Source: Dolomitihabitans soli (GTDB lineage Bacteria; Actinomycetota; Actinomycetes; Streptosporangiales; Streptosporangiaceae). Taken from it: 64,000 nucleotides of DNA. Each line of letters starts with the position of its first letter. Position 1 is the first letter of the stretch. Under the pieces are notes generated by a model. It searched no databases. It had not been told where the DNA came from and saw only the letters and a list, made by a program, of their open reading frames with translations. The position numbers were made by a program, and so were the translations under genes. Location: the NCBI RefSeq assembly GCF_022213955.1, contig NZ_JAKNTW010000009.1:124001-188000 (forward strand), given 5' to 3'. Positions 17,923 through 27,879 of the stretch are shown here, one piece after another.

Positions 17923-19196
17923 GGCACCTGCCGCGTCGGCGTGATGATCCGGTAGAGGATCGCGCCGCCGATGTAGCCGCCTGAGATGAGGCCGAGCACC
18001 AGGAACGACTTGCCGTCGGGCGGCAGCAGGGTGGCGGCCAGCGCCGCGGCCAGGACGTACATCCCGTTGAAGAGCATGTCGTAGATCGAGAACACCCGGC
18101 CCAGGTAGGCGTCCTTGATGTCGCGCTGCACCGTGGCGTCCGCGCAGATCTTCACGCTCTGCCCGGCGATGCCCAGCACGAAGCCGCCGGCGATGAAACC
18201 CCACTCCTGGAACGAGAAGCACAGCACCAGCGTCAGCACGCCCGAGGTGACCAGCATCGCCGGCACCCAGTTGGTCAGCCCGAACCGCTCGGTGGCCCAC
18301 GGGGTGATGAGGGCGGCGCCGAAGAACCCGACTCCCGAGACGGCCACGACCACGGCCGCGCCGGACAGGGCGGCTTCGGCGTCGTCGGTGAAGTAGTAGC
18401 GGTAGAGCATGATCAGCATGGCGGTGCACATGCCGTACATGAACCGGTGGGTGGCCATCGCGCCGAGCGCCGCGGCCGCCGCGCGGTGGTGGATCACGTG
18501 CCGCACGCCGTCGGCGAGGCCGCGCACCACGTTGCGTACGGCCTCGCGGGTCTGCGGGCGGTCCGGATCGTGGGCGGGGCCGAGCAGCGAGCGCTCCATC
18601 GTGCCGGCGACCAGCGAGGTCAGCATGAGCACCAGGCCGGAGGTGACCAGCAGCAGTGCCGTGCCGCCGGCCTCGGAGCCGAAGACGAACCGCAGCAGAT
18701 AGCCGGCGCCCACACCGACGAACGTGAGCATCGTGCCGGAGGTGGGCGTGACCGCGTTGGCCATCATCAGCTTGTCGCGGGAGACCACGTGCGGCAGCGA
18801 CGCGCCCAGCGCGGCGAGGAAGAACCGGTTCACCGCCAGCGCGCCCAGCGCGGCCCCGTAGAACCACGTGTCGGACGCGCCGCCCGCCACCAGCGCCGCC
18901 GCGACCAGCAGCAACACCCCTCTGACGATCGGCACGACGACCAGGATCTGACGCCTGGACCACCGGTCGATGAAGACGCCCACGAAGGGCCCGAGGATGG
19001 AGTACGGCAGGAGCAGGACGGCCAGCCCGGCGGCGATCTCGGCCGCGGTGGTCTTCTGCTCGGGGTTGAAGAAGGCGAAGCCGATTACCGCGAACTGGAA
19101 GATCCCGTCGGAGAACTGCGAGACCAGACGGGTACCGAACAGACGTCTGAAGTCACGCTCTTCGAGGACGGCACGGAGATCGGAGACGAAGGACAC
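17910..19196 (-). CDS. MFS transporter
   Basis: This 428-aa, 12-helix major facilitator begins [37 protein letters not shown]. It contains the loop motif [14 protein letters not shown] between helices 2 and 3 and a central cytoplasmic loop around residue 190. It resembles drug/proton exporters of the MdfA/enterobactin-exporter type, but the substrate is unknown. It converges on bioA and shares no obvious operon. Confidence 0.88.
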   Translation of the reverse strand: MSFVSDLRAVLEERDFRRLFGTRLVSQFSDGIFQFAVIGFAFFNPEQKTTAAEIAAGLAVLLLPYSILGPFVGVFIDRWSRRQILVVVPIVRGVLLLVAAALVAGGASDTWFYGAALGALAVNRFFLAALGASLPHVVSRDKLMMANAVTPTSGTMLTFVGVGAGYLLRFVFGSEAGGTALLLVTSGLVLMLTSLVAGTMERSLLGPAHDPDRPQTREAVRNVVRGLADGVRHVIHHRAAAAALGAMATHRFMYGMCTAMLIMLYRYYFTDDAEAALSGAAVVVAVSGVGFFGAALITPWATERFGLTNWVPAMLVTSGVLTLVLCFSFQEWGFIAGGFVLGIAGQSVKICADATVQRDIKDAYLGRVFSIYDMLFNGMYVLAAALAATLLPPDGKSFLVLGLISGGYIGGAILYRIITPTRQVPQSA

Positions 19197-19352
19197 CCGG
19201 TCAGCCTAAGGGGCGGCGGGGGTGCGGGCCATCCGGAGCAACCCCGAGACTTCCCCCGGTCGTCTCGCTTCGGCCTACGGTGAGCGATGGCGTGACCACA
19301 TTGAGATACCGATAGTCGGTGTGACGCACCATGGTCTCGTATCCTCAGGCAC

Positions 19353-19940
19353 GTGACAGGTGACGAGCTAGTGGTGCTGGTCGACACTGCGGGCAATGCG
19401 ACCGGGGTCTCCTCCAAGGCGTCGGTGCACGGTTCCGAGACCCCTCTGCACCTTGCCTTCTCAAGTTATGTCTTCGACGAGGCCGGGCGGGTGCTGCTCA
19501 CCAGGCGGGCCGCCCACAAGACCACCTGGCCCGGCGTGTGGACCAACAGCTGCTGCGGCCACCCGCTGCCCGGCGAGCCGATGGAGCGTGCCGTCGAGCG
19601 CCGGCTGGCCTACGAGCTGGGCCTCGGCACCGAGCGGATCGACCTGTTGCTGCCCGGTTTCGCCTACCGCGCCGTGATGGACAACGGCATCGTGGAGAAC
19701 GAGATCTGCCCGGTCTATCGGGTGGTCGTCGCCGCCGAGGCCCTGCCCAACCCGGAGGAGGTGGGGGCGGTGCGCTGGCTGCCGTGGAAGGAGTTCGCCG
19801 AGGGCGTGCAGAGCGAGCTGCTCGCGATCTCTCCCTGGTGCAGGGAACAGGTCCCGCTGCTGGCCGAACTGGGCGCCGATCCGCTCAGCTGGCGGCCCGC
19901 CGATCTCGCCACGCTGCCGCCCGCCGCGCGCCTGGCCTGA
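19353..19940 (+). CDS. idi: Isopentenyl-diphosphate delta-isomerase, type I
   Basis: This 195-aa Nudix-fold enzyme interconverts IPP and DMAPP for isoprenoid synthesis. The active-site cysteine lies in TNSCCGHP, the Nudix-like helix in EPMERAVERRLAYELGL, and the catalytic Glu region in ENEICPVY. The GTG at 19353 opens a normal-length protein. A hairpin at 19942-19963 follows the stop. Confidence 0.95.
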   Translation: MTGDELVVLVDTAGNATGVSSKASVHGSETPLHLAFSSYVFDEAGRVLLTRRAAHKTTWPGVWTNSCCGHPLPGEPMERAVERRLAYELGLGTERIDLLLPGFAYRAVMDNGIVENEICPVYRVVVAAEALPNPEEVGAVRWLPWKEFAEGVQSELLAISPWCREQVPLLAELGADPLSWRPADLATLPPAARLA

Positions 19941-19941
19941 A

Positions 19942-19963
19942 GGAGCCCTCGGGCGAGGGCTCC
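19942..19963. terminator. Bidirectional intrinsic terminator between idi and ino1
   Basis: GGAGCCCTCG and CGAGGGCTCC are perfect inverted arms (10 bp each, almost touching), located in the 37-bp gap between two convergent genes. Confidence 0.75.
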
Positions 19964-19977
19964 CGCATCGGGCGGAC

Positions 19978-21057
19978 TCAGCGGTCGACCTCGCCGCGGA
20001 TGAACTTCTCGACGTAGTCGCGAGCCTCGTCGTCGGAGTACTGCTCCGGCGGCGACTTCATGAAGTAGGACGAGGCCGACAGGATCGGGCCGCCGATGCC
20101 GCGATCCTTGGCGATCTTCGCGGCGCGCACGGCGTCGATGATGATGCCCGCGGAGTTGGGGGAGTCCCAGACTTCCAGCTTGTACTCCAGGTTGAGCGGG
20201 GTGTCGCCGAAGGAGCGGCCCTCCAGGCGGACGTAGGCCAGCTTGCGGTCGTTGAGCCACGGGACGTGGTCGGACGGGCCGATGTGCACGTCGGCCTTGC
20301 CCATCTCGTGCGGGATCTGCGACGTGACCGCCTGGGTCTTGGAGATCTTCTTGGACTGGAGGCGCTTGCGCTCCAGCATGTTCATGAAGTCCATGTTGCC
20401 GCCGACGTTGAGCTGGTAGGTGCGCAGCAGCTCCACCCCGCGGTCCTCGAACAGCTTGGCCATCACGCGGTGCGTGATCGTGGCGCCGACCTGCGACTTG
20501 ATGTCGTCGCCCACGATCGGCACGCCCGCCTCGGTGAACTTCGCCGCCCACACGGGGTCGGAGGCGATGAACACCGGCAGGGCGTTGACGAAGGCCACGC
20601 CCGCGTCGATGGCGCACTGGGCGTAGAAGCGGTCGGCCTCCTCCGAGCCCACGGGCAGGTAGGAGACGAGCACGTCGACCTGCGACTCGCGGAGGACCTG
20701 GACGACGTCGACCGGCTTGTCGTCGGACTCCTCGATGATCTCGCTGTAGTACTCGCCGAGACCGTCGTAGGTGTGCCCGCGCTGGACGGTGAGCCCGGTC
20801 GGCGGCACGTCACAGATCTTGATGGTGTTGTTCTCCGAGGCGACGATGGCCTCGGAGAGGTCGCGCCCGACCTTCTTGGCGTCGACGTCGAACGCCGCGA
20901 CGAACTCGATGTCGCGCACGTGATACTCGCCGAACTCGACGTGCATCAGGCCTGGCACTCGGCTCGCCGGGTCGGCGTCCCTGTAGTAATGCACGCCCTG
21001 CACCAGCGACGAGGCGCAGTTGCCGACTCCGACAATTGCTACGCGCACCGAACCCAT
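19978..21057 (-). CDS. ino1: Inositol-3-phosphate synthase
   Basis: This 359-aa NAD-dependent enzyme converts glucose-6-phosphate to inositol-1(3)-phosphate, feeding phosphatidylinositol and mycothiol. It begins [22 protein letters not shown] (Rossmann GxGNCAS) and carries [36 protein letters not shown] and [13 protein letters not shown], all typical of actinobacterial Ino1. The upstream padR gene ends 23 bp before its start, and padR-ino1 is a conserved pair (Rv0047c-Rv0046c in M. tuberculosis). Confidence 0.96.
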   Translation of the reverse strand: MGSVRVAIVGVGNCASSLVQGVHYYRDADPASRVPGLMHVEFGEYHVRDIEFVAAFDVDAKKVGRDLSEAIVASENNTIKICDVPPTGLTVQRGHTYDGLGEYYSEIIEESDDKPVDVVQVLRESQVDVLVSYLPVGSEEADRFYAQCAIDAGVAFVNALPVFIASDPVWAAKFTEAGVPIVGDDIKSQVGATITHRVMAKLFEDRGVELLRTYQLNVGGNMDFMNMLERKRLQSKKISKTQAVTSQIPHEMGKADVHIGPSDHVPWLNDRKLAYVRLEGRSFGDTPLNLEYKLEVWDSPNSAGIIIDAVRAAKIAKDRGIGGPILSASSYFMKSPPEQYSDDEARDYVEKFIRGEVDR

Positions 21058-21080
21058 GGCACTCGCTCCCTTACGTATCG

Positions 21081-21725
21081 TTATTCAGCGGTCCTCTGCG
21101 GACCTTCATCCGGGGGCCGAATGCCTATGCCGTCCCCGGTTTCGATGATTTCTTCTGGTACGGCCCGCGCTCCGCTTCGCTCGGTGGCGATGAGCTCGTT
21201 GAGCCAGCGCACCTCGCGCTCGACCGATTCCAGGCCGTGCCGCTGGAGCTCCAGCGTGTAGCTGTCCAGGCGTTCGCGCGTGCGCGCGAGTGCCGTGCGG
21301 ACTCCCTCCAGCCGCTCCTCGAGCCGGCTGCGTCGCCCTTCGAGAATGCGCAGGCGCACCTCGGCCTCGGTGTGGCGGAAGAAGGCGAAGTGGACTCCGA
21401 AGCTTTCGTCCTCCCAGGCGGACGGGCCCGACTGGGTGAGGAGCTCCTGGAGCCGTTCCTTGCCCTCCGCGGTCAGCTTGTAGACGATCTTCGACCGGCG
21501 GCCCGTGAGCGCCGTGACGCTCTCCGCGGGAGTGGGCGGCTCCTCCATGATGAGCCCGTCGTTGAGCAACGAGCGCAGGCACGGGTAGAGCGAGCCGTAG
21601 GAGAAGGCCCGGAACATGCCCAACAGCGCGTTGAGCCGTTTGCGCAGCTCGTAGCCGTGCAGCGGGGTCTCGTGCAGCGATCCGAGGACGGCGAGCTCCA
21701 GCACGTTGCCCTTCCCGACAGCCAC
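21081..21725 (-). CDS. PadR-family transcriptional regulator
   Basis: This 214-aa protein has an N-terminal winged HTH ([24 protein letters not shown], then [19 protein letters not shown]) and a long C-terminal helical coiled region ([45 protein letters not shown]) for dimerisation. It is followed immediately by ino1. An operator-like palindrome sits 24 bp upstream of its start, so it probably represses itself and ino1. The effector is unknown. Confidence 0.9.
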   Translation of the reverse strand: MAVGKGNVLELAVLGSLHETPLHGYELRKRLNALLGMFRAFSYGSLYPCLRSLLNDGLIMEEPPTPAESVTALTGRRSKIVYKLTAEGKERLQELLTQSGPSAWEDESFGVHFAFFRHTEAEVRLRILEGRRSRLEERLEGVRTALARTRERLDSYTLELQRHGLESVEREVRWLNELIATERSGARAVPEEIIETGDGIGIRPPDEGPQRTAE

Positions 21726-21749
21726 TGGAAATCACCCCCTCTCGCGCCG

Positions 21750-21768
21750 ATGTATCGACTCGATACAT
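21750..21768. promoter_or_regulatory. Putative PadR operator
   Basis: ATGTATCG-ACT-CGATACAT is a perfect 8-bp-arm palindrome with a 3-bp spacer. It is strikingly AT-rich for this genome and sits just upstream of padR. PadR proteins typically bind such ATGT-N8-ACAT-like sites. Confidence 0.7.
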
Positions 21769-21870
21769 CTGAAGGATACGTCGGCTCGGCATACCCTGCA
21801 ACGTGGGGTGAGGGTCATGACTTCCTCAAGAGGTTGGGTCGAATCCGTAAAAAGCCGTAGTCTGGCGCGT

Positions 21871-22251
21871 ATGTGGTCACAGCGGGCGGTCGTCGATTAC
21901 GGCCTCGCGAAGCGGGCGACGGTCGGTTCGCTCCGCGCGGGCCGGGCGACGACGCATGACATCTGCGACGCGCACCCCGATCTGCTGCGCGCCGCTCGGT
22001 ATCACGGTGAGGCGACCGAGCGCCTCTGCCCGGTGTGCGAACGGCAGAATGTGACCAACGTTACCTACGTCTACGGAGACGAGCTCGGCCGCTCCGTGGG
22101 CAGGGTAAAAGCGTCGTCAGACCTTGTCGAGATGGCACACGAATACCGCGAATTCCGCGTCTACGTGGTCGAGGTCTGTCAAGGTTGTGCTTGGAACCAC
22201 CTGACGGTCTCGTTTGTCCTCGGGAATGGAGATCCCCCGACGGAGACCTGA
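21871..22251 (+). CDS. DUF5318 family protein
   Basis: This 126-aa protein starts MWSQRAVVDYGLAKRATVGSLRAG and carries two Cys pairs (CPVC and CQGC) that suggest a zinc ribbon. The family is restricted to Actinobacteria and is encoded directly upstream of ponA (Rv0049 in M. tuberculosis). The role is unknown. I chose the internal ATG at 21871 rather than longer readings because the conserved N-terminus begins there. It is divergent from padR, and the ponA start lies 77 bp downstream. Confidence 0.8.
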   Translation: MWSQRAVVDYGLAKRATVGSLRAGRATTHDICDAHPDLLRAARYHGEATERLCPVCERQNVTNVTYVYGDELGRSVGRVKASSDLVEMAHEYREFRVYVVEVCQGCAWNHLTVSFVLGNGDPPTET

Positions 22252-22328
22252 GGCCGGAAGCCGGGTGGGATCTCACTCACCGGGCCGGCCGTCGACACTT
22301 CCCATCGCCGATGACTGAACGAGGACGC

Positions 22329-25268
22329 GTGAGTTACAGCAGCAATGACCCGGAGCCGACCGGAGGTTCCGCCCGTGAGGGCTCTTCGGCGCGGCAGGGG
22401 CGTCGCCGTCGCTCTAACCCGGCAAGCGCCCCCCGTACTGTCTCCAGCCGGCAACCCTCCGCACCGCAGCCGCCCCCGCGTGGCGAGGCGAACAGAGGCG
22501 CGCCGCCCGCGAGTCGCCCGGCGCGCGAACCCGCCGACGGGCGGCAGCCGGCCCGCCGGCCCGATCCCGCGGGCGGTCGCAGGGCCGAACCCGCGGGCGA
22601 TCGCAGGGCCGAGGCGGAGTTCGAGGACACCCAGGCGATGATGGCCGCGGCGGCCGGCGGCTCACGCAACGGCGACACCCCGCGAGCCGAGGGCGGCAGG
22701 CGGGCCCAGCGCCCGCGTGAACTCCAGGACCCGCGCGGCCCGCGTGGTCCCGAGGCCACCCAGAGCGGCGCCGGCGGCGGCAGGACTCGCTCCTCCCGTA
22801 CGGCGCGCAGCGGCATGGAGGCCGACGGCCCGCAGGGCCCCGGCAGACGCGGCCCCGGCGGCCCTAGTGGTCCCGGCGGCCCAGGTGGACCTGGCGGCCC
22901 TGGCGGCCCTGGTGGCCCTGGTGGACCCGGTGGACCCGGCGACGACGGCCCCGGACGCCGCCGCGCCAAGAGCGACAAGCACGACAAGGGCGACTGGAAG
23001 CGGTTCCTGCCGAACTGGAAGCTCGTCATGGCGGGCATCGTGGTGGTCGCCGCGGGCGTGTTCGGCATGATCGCCGTCGCCTACTCCAACACCGTGCTCC
23101 CCAGCGAGAACGACGCCCAGGCACAGGCCATCGCCCAGGGCAGCGTGTTCCAGTACCGCGACGGCACGACCTTCGCCCGGGTCGGCACCAAACGCACCTC
23201 CATCAAGATCAACCAGGTCCCCCAGCACGTGCAGGACGCCGTGATCGCGGCGGAGAACCGCAGCTTCTTCCAGGACAACGGCATCGACCTGCCGAGCCTC
23301 GCCCGGTCGGTGTGGATGACCGCGACCGGCCAGCAGACGCAGGGCGGTTCGACGATCACGCAGCAGATGGCCCGTAACTACTTCGAGGGCCTCAGCACCG
23401 AACGCGCGATCACCAGAAAGGTCAAGGAGATCTTCGTCGCGGTCCGGCTCGACCGCGAGTGGGACAAGAAGAAGGTCCTCGAGTTCTACCTGAACACGAT
23501 CTCCTTCGGCCGCGACACCTACGGCATCGAGGCGGCGGCGCAGGAGTTCTTCCGCAAGCCCGCCGCGAAGCTCACCATCGCCGAGGGCGCCTACCTGGCC
23601 GGGCGCATCCAGTCTCCGGGTGACTTCGACAAGCTGGAGGCGAACGGCGACTACGCCAAGACCACGGAGCGCTTCACCTACGCGCTCAAGGGCCTGCCCG
23701 TGGTCAACCCCGAGTACACCGCGAAGATCCAGGGCGCGAAGTTCCCCAAGCCCAAGCCGCAGCGCACTTCCCAGGACTACAAGGGCATGCGCGGCTACAT
23801 GCTCAACATCGTCGAGCGCGAGCTCGGCCAGCGTGGCATCAGCAAGGACATGCTGAAGTCCGGCGGGTACACCATCCGCACGACCTTCGACAAGGCCACG
23901 ATGACGGCGGCCAAGGAGGCGGTCGAGGCGCGCACGAAGGTCTACCCGAAGACCGTGCACGCCAGCCTCGCCGCCGTGCATCCGAAGAACGGCCGGGTGC
24001 TCGGCTTCTACAGCGGCCGGGACTACCTCACCGACTTCAACAACCGGGCCTTCGACGCGGCCAAGCAGGCGGCCTCCGCCTTCAAGCCCTACGTGCTGGC
24101 CGCCTGGCTGGACGCCGGTTTCAGCCTGGACAGCTACATCAGCGGCAAATCCCCTTACAAGGCGGAAGGCACCACGCCCATCGGGAACTCGGGCAACCAG
24201 TCCTTCGGTTCCATCAACCTGGTGAAGGCCACCGCCAGCTCGGTCAACACGGTCTTCGTCCAGATGGGCGAGAAGCTCGGGCTCGACGCGGTCGCGGAGA
24301 TCGCGAAGGCCGCGGGTCTCGGCGAGCGGGGATCGCAGAAGGGGAAGAACGCCGTCGACGTGGCGGTGGCGAGCCAGCGCTACCAGACGACCATCGGCAG
24401 CGCCTCGGTGACCGCCGTCGAGCAGGCGGCCGGCTACTCCATCTTCGCCAACGCCGGCAAGCACACCCACTGGCACACCGTGCTGTGGGCCAAGAAGAAG
24501 GACCGGGCGACGGGCACGCAGCTCACGGTGGTCAAGGAGGTCCAGGCCGACCGGCAGGTGATCTCGCCGGAAGCCGCGGCCGACGCGACCTACGCGCTGA
24601 CCCAGGTGGTCAAGGCCGGCACCGGCACCGCGGCCAACCTGGGCACCCGCCCGGTGGCGGGCAAGACGGGCACCAACAACGACTCCAAGGACGCCTGGTT
24701 CGTCGGTTTCACGCCGCAGCTCTCCACCGCTGTGGGGATGTACCAGGAGGTGCCGGTCAGCCTGAAGTCCGGCGCGAAGCTCAAGGTCAACCCCAAGACG
24801 GGCAAGGCGATCAACGGCAAGACCGGCAAGCCGATCAACCCCGACAAGTACTTCTTCAAGGAGGAGGCGCTGCCGGGCGAGATCGGCGGTGGCGGCGTGC
24901 CCACCCAGATCTGGCACGACTTCATGGCCAAGGCCCTGGAGCGCGCCGAGATCGAGCAGTTCCCCGAGCGGGTGAACGCGGGCACCCCGGAGAACATGGC
25001 TCCCAAGCCGACTCCGACCCCCAAGCCGTCCGAGACCGTGGAACCCGACGTGCCGATCGACGACGAAGGCTGGCCGCCGGAGGACGAGAACCCGTTCCCC
25101 GACGACCCGCAGGACGAAGGCGACGAGGCGGAGACCTGCGAAGAAGGGGACCTCTCCTGTGGCACGCCGGACGACATGAACGGCAACGGAAACGGCAACG
25201 GCAACGGGTTCGGCGGCAAAGCGAAGCCGAACACCGTGCCGAGCGGACGTGACCCGGCGGACGGATGA
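22329..25268 (+). CDS. ponA: Bifunctional class A penicillin-binding protein
   Basis: This 979-aa peptidoglycan synthase combines a GT51 transglycosylase and a transpeptidase. It has a long cytoplasmic Arg/Pro/Gly-rich tail with a collagen-like GPG tract (residues 1 to about 228), a membrane helix at about 231-253, GT51 motifs AAENRSFF (catalytic Glu near 308) and GGSTITQQMARNYF, and transpeptidase motifs SAFK (Ser near 583), SVN and KTGT (near 778). The C-terminus is a disordered Pro/Glu/Asn tail. The GTG at 22329 follows GAGGA; an ATG at 22311 is an alternative. The stop overlaps the next start (ATGA). Confidence 0.95.
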   Translation: MSYSSNDPEPTGGSAREGSSARQGRRRRSNPASAPRTVSSRQPSAPQPPPRGEANRGAPPASRPAREPADGRQPARRPDPAGGRRAEPAGDRRAEAEFEDTQAMMAAAAGGSRNGDTPRAEGGRRAQRPRELQDPRGPRGPEATQSGAGGGRTRSSRTARSGMEADGPQGPGRRGPGGPSGPGGPGGPGGPGGPGGPGGPGGPGDDGPGRRRAKSDKHDKGDWKRFLPNWKLVMAGIVVVAAGVFGMIAVAYSNTVLPSENDAQAQAIAQGSVFQYRDGTTFARVGTKRTSIKINQVPQHVQDAVIAAENRSFFQDNGIDLPSLARSVWMTATGQQTQGGSTITQQMARNYFEGLSTERAITRKVKEIFVAVRLDREWDKKKVLEFYLNTISFGRDTYGIEAAAQEFFRKPAAKLTIAEGAYLAGRIQSPGDFDKLEANGDYAKTTERFTYALKGLPVVNPEYTAKIQGAKFPKPKPQRTSQDYKGMRGYMLNIVERELGQRGISKDMLKSGGYTIRTTFDKATMTAAKEAVEARTKVYPKTVHASLAAVHPKNGRVLGFYSGRDYLTDFNNRAFDAAKQAASAFKPYVLAAWLDAGFSLDSYISGKSPYKAEGTTPIGNSGNQSFGSINLVKATASSVNTVFVQMGEKLGLDAVAEIAKAAGLGERGSQKGKNAVDVAVASQRYQTTIGSASVTAVEQAAGYSIFANAGKHTHWHTVLWAKKKDRATGTQLTVVKEVQADRQVISPEAAADATYALTQVVKAGTGTAANLGTRPVAGKTGTNNDSKDAWFVGFTPQLSTAVGMYQEVPVSLKSGAKLKVNPKTGKAINGKTGKPINPDKYFFKEEALPGEIGGGGVPTQIWHDFMAKALERAEIEQFPERVNAGTPENMAPKPTPTPKPSETVEPDVPIDDEGWPPEDENPFPDDPQDEGDEAETCEEGDLSCGTPDDMNGNGNGNGNGFGGKAKPNTVPSGRDPADG
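22856..22944 (+). repeat. Collagen-like GPG repeat in the ponA N-terminus
   Basis: Imperfect 9-bp units encoding Gly-Pro-Gly repeat about ten times inside the cytoplasmic tail of the PBP. Codon choice alternates between GGC/GGT and CCC/CCT/CCA, so the DNA is less repetitive than the protein. Confidence 0.85.
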
Positions 25269-26596
25269 CCGACACCCGTTCCGTGCCCGCCACCCTGAGC
25301 GCGCGCGCCCTGCCGTACGTCCCGCTCGGGCTGTTCGCGGTGATGGGGGCGCTGCTCGCCTACCTGTGGAAGTGGCCCTGCCGGTTCGGCGGGGCCTGGA
25401 ACGACGGCACTCTGCAGTTCACGAACTTCTGCTACACCGACATCTACCCGCTCTACTACGACCGGGGCTTGGCGGAGGGGAAGATCCCCTACTTCGCCGA
25501 CGTGCCGTTCGAGAAGGCGGTGGAGTATCCCGTCGTGCTCGGCGGGGTGATGGAGGCGGTCTCCCGGTTCGTCGGCACCGTGACGGAGGCGGCGGCGCGG
25601 GGCGAGCGGTTCTATGACGTGACCGTGCTGCTCATGGCGGTCTGCCTGGTGGTCGGCGTGGTGCTGATGGCCGTGCTCGCCGGGCCGGAGCGCCGGTGGG
25701 ACGCGTTGTGGTACGCCCTGGCCCCGGGCGTGATCCTGGCGGGCTACATCAACTGGGACCTCGCCGCCGGCGCCCTCTCCCTCGGTGCGATGCTCGCGTG
25801 GTCGAAGCAGCGGCAGTGGCTGGCGGGCATCCTGCTCGGGCTGGCGATCGCCACCAAGTTCTATCCGCTGATGTTCATCGGCGCGCTCTTCCTGCTCACC
25901 CTGAGAAGCGGCGTGTGGCTCCCGTTCCTGCGGACCATGGCCGCGACCGCGGGCGCCTGGCTGGTCGTGAACGTACCGATCATGATCTTCGCGTTCGACG
26001 GCTGGAAGCGGTTCTACGTCTTCAGCCAGGAGCGCGGCGCCGACTGGGGTTCGCTCTGGTTCTACTTCCAGCAGCGGCAGTGGCCGGTCCTGGGCGACCC
26101 CGACAGCCTGAGCATCCTGGGCATCGCCTCGCTGGCCCTGCTCTGTCTCGGTATCGCGGTGCTCACCCTGATGGCCCCGACCCGTCCGCGTCTGATGCAG
26201 CTCTGCTTCCTCGCGCTGGCCTCGTTCATGCTGACCAACAAGGTGTGGTCGCCGCAGTTCGTGCTCTGGCTGGTGCCCTTCGCCGTGCTCGCCCGGCCCA
26301 ACTGGAAGCCGCTGGCCCTGTGGCAGCTCGCCGAGATCTGGTACTTCTTCGCCATCTGGCTCTACCTGGTCGGTCTCCAGCCCGGCAATGAGCAGCTGGG
26401 GATCACCGACACCACCTACTTCACCGCCGTCTGGGGCCGTGCCCTCACCATCGTGCTCATGATGGCCCTCGTCGTCCGCGACATCCTCCGTCCCGAACAC
26501 GATCTCGTACGGCAGGCGGGAACGGATGACCAGGCCGGCGGGGTCCTCGACGGCGCACCCGACAAATTTCGCCTCCTGCCCGCCGCGACTCGCTGA
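25265..26596 (+). CDS. GT87/DUF2029-like membrane glycosyltransferase
   Basis: This 443-aa protein has roughly 10-12 membrane helices. An extracytoplasmic loop after helix 1 (FTNFCYTDIYPLYYDRGLAEGKIPYF) and VEYPVVLGG resemble the catalytic first loop of GT-C enzymes, and TNKVWSPQFVLWLVPF is typical of the group. It occupies the Rv0051 position after ponA. It probably transfers a sugar from polyprenyl-phosphate on the outer face of the membrane; donor and acceptor are not known. The ATGA overlap with ponA implies coupled translation. Confidence 0.75.
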   Translation: MTDTRSVPATLSARALPYVPLGLFAVMGALLAYLWKWPCRFGGAWNDGTLQFTNFCYTDIYPLYYDRGLAEGKIPYFADVPFEKAVEYPVVLGGVMEAVSRFVGTVTEAAARGERFYDVTVLLMAVCLVVGVVLMAVLAGPERRWDALWYALAPGVILAGYINWDLAAGALSLGAMLAWSKQRQWLAGILLGLAIATKFYPLMFIGALFLLTLRSGVWLPFLRTMAATAGAWLVVNVPIMIFAFDGWKRFYVFSQERGADWGSLWFYFQQRQWPVLGDPDSLSILGIASLALLCLGIAVLTLMAPTRPRLMQLCFLALASFMLTNKVWSPQFVLWLVPFAVLARPNWKPLALWQLAEIWYFFAIWLYLVGLQPGNEQLGITDTTYFTAVWGRALTIVLMMALVVRDILRPEHDLVRQAGTDDQAGGVLDGAPDKFRLLPAATR

Positions 26597-26622
26597 TCGT
26601 CTGGCCCTTATTCTCTAGTTTT

Positions 26623-27777
26623 GTGTCTCTCTCAACCCGGCAGACCACTTACCAGACACTCGCCCTGTGGATCGGTTCCCGCCTCGGAATCGTGATCCTC
26701 TCGGTCGTGGGCGCTGGAGTCTTCCTGGAGGAGAACGCCAAGCCGCTCCTCGAACGCTGGCGCAACTGGGACGCCAACCTCCTCATCGTCATCGCCGAAC
26801 ACGGTTACGGCGGCGATCCCGCGGGCAAGCCCGACGCCGGGCTGCCCGCCTTCTTCCCCGGCATGCCGGCTCTGCTGCGCGTGGTCCACATGGTCATCCC
26901 TGACTGGACGGCGAGCGGGCTGCTGATCTCGCTGGTCGCCGGCGGGGTCGCGATGGTGGCGCTGGCCCGGCTCGGCGACTTCGAAGGGCCGGTGGGCACC
27001 GGCAGGCGGGCCGTACTCCTGCTGCTGTTGTGCCCCACGGCGGTCTTCCTGTTCGCGGGCTACAGCGAGGCGCTCTTCCTGGCCTTCGCCATACCCGCGT
27101 GGCTGGCCGCCCGCCAGGGCAACTGGACGGCGGCCGGGCTGCTCGGCGCCGGGGCGGCCTGCGTGCGTATCACCGGCCTGTTCCTGGCGCTGGCGCTCAT
27201 CGTGGAGTATTTCACCGGCCCCTGGCGTACGGCGGAGGGGGAGCGTGACCGTTACCGGACGCACCCGGGCTGGTTGCTCGTGCCGTTCGTGCCGCTCGCG
27301 CTCTATTCGGCCTTCCAGTACGCCAGGACCGGCGACTGGCTGGCCTGGAACCACGCGCAGGAGGCCGGCTGGGGACGCAGCCTGGTGTGGCCGTGGGAGT
27401 CGCTCGCCACGACCTGGCAGTCGGCGTCGGGCGACGGGCAGTTCGCGTGGGCGTTCCGGCTGGAGATCGCCGGGGCGCTGGTCGGACTGCTGCTGGCGCT
27501 GTGGCTGCTGGCCATGGGCCGGTGGAGCGAGCTGGTCTACGTGGGGCTCCAGGTCGGCGCGCTGCTCTGCTCGGCCTACTACCTGTCGATCCCGCGCTCG
27601 GCCCTGCTGTGGTGGCCGCTCTGGCTGGCGCTGGCCAGAGCGGGCACGCCCCGGCCGGACGAGCAGGGCCGGCGGGCGCTGGTACGGCCGGCCGTGGTGC
27701 CGGTCTACGGACTGGTGATCGGCCCGTTGATGGTCGTCAACGTGCTGACCTTCCTGAAAGGCGGCTGGGCCGGGTGA
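26623..27777 (+). CDS. PIG-V-like mannosyltransferase family membrane protein
   Basis: This 384-aa polytopic protein begins TYQTLALWIGSRLGIVIL and continues with RWRNWDANLLIVIAEHGYGG, whose W-D-A-N segment matches the acidic GT-C loop of PIG-V-type mannosyltransferases. FFPGMPALLRVV and SGYSEALF-like residues (FAGYSEALFLAF) are also family features. It likely uses polyprenyl-phosphomannose outside the membrane. The GTG start at 26623 lies 27 bp after the GT87-like gene, so they probably form one unit with ponA. Confidence 0.75.
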   Translation: MSLSTRQTTYQTLALWIGSRLGIVILSVVGAGVFLEENAKPLLERWRNWDANLLIVIAEHGYGGDPAGKPDAGLPAFFPGMPALLRVVHMVIPDWTASGLLISLVAGGVAMVALARLGDFEGPVGTGRRAVLLLLLCPTAVFLFAGYSEALFLAFAIPAWLAARQGNWTAAGLLGAGAACVRITGLFLALALIVEYFTGPWRTAEGERDRYRTHPGWLLVPFVPLALYSAFQYARTGDWLAWNHAQEAGWGRSLVWPWESLATTWQSASGDGQFAWAFRLEIAGALVGLLLALWLLAMGRWSELVYVGLQVGALLCSAYYLSIPRSALLWWPLWLALARAGTPRPDEQGRRALVRPAVVPVYGLVIGPLMVVNVLTFLKGGWAG

Positions 27778-27798
27778 GCGCCCAAGGCGGCCGGAGCG

Positions 27799-27819
27799 GG
27801 TCGCCTGCCGGAGGCGACC
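27799..27819. terminator. Intrinsic terminator between convergent genes
   Basis: GGTCGCCT and AGGCGACC form perfect 8-bp arms around GCCGG, between the PIG-V-like gene and the endonuclease gene. No U-run is present, as is usual in such GC-rich genomes. Confidence 0.6.
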
Positions 27820-27879
27820 ACCCCGGGCAGCCGGACGGCTGAGGTCGGTCGCCTGTTGGAGGAGGCCGGGCCTCGGCGG

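Noticed and set aside
22662-24917. A 751-codon open frame antisense to ponA
   Set aside because: Its composition is a run of Leu/Arg/Gly/Val/Asp typical of antisense readings in GC-rich DNA. It shows no domain, and the plus-strand PBP explains the region completely.
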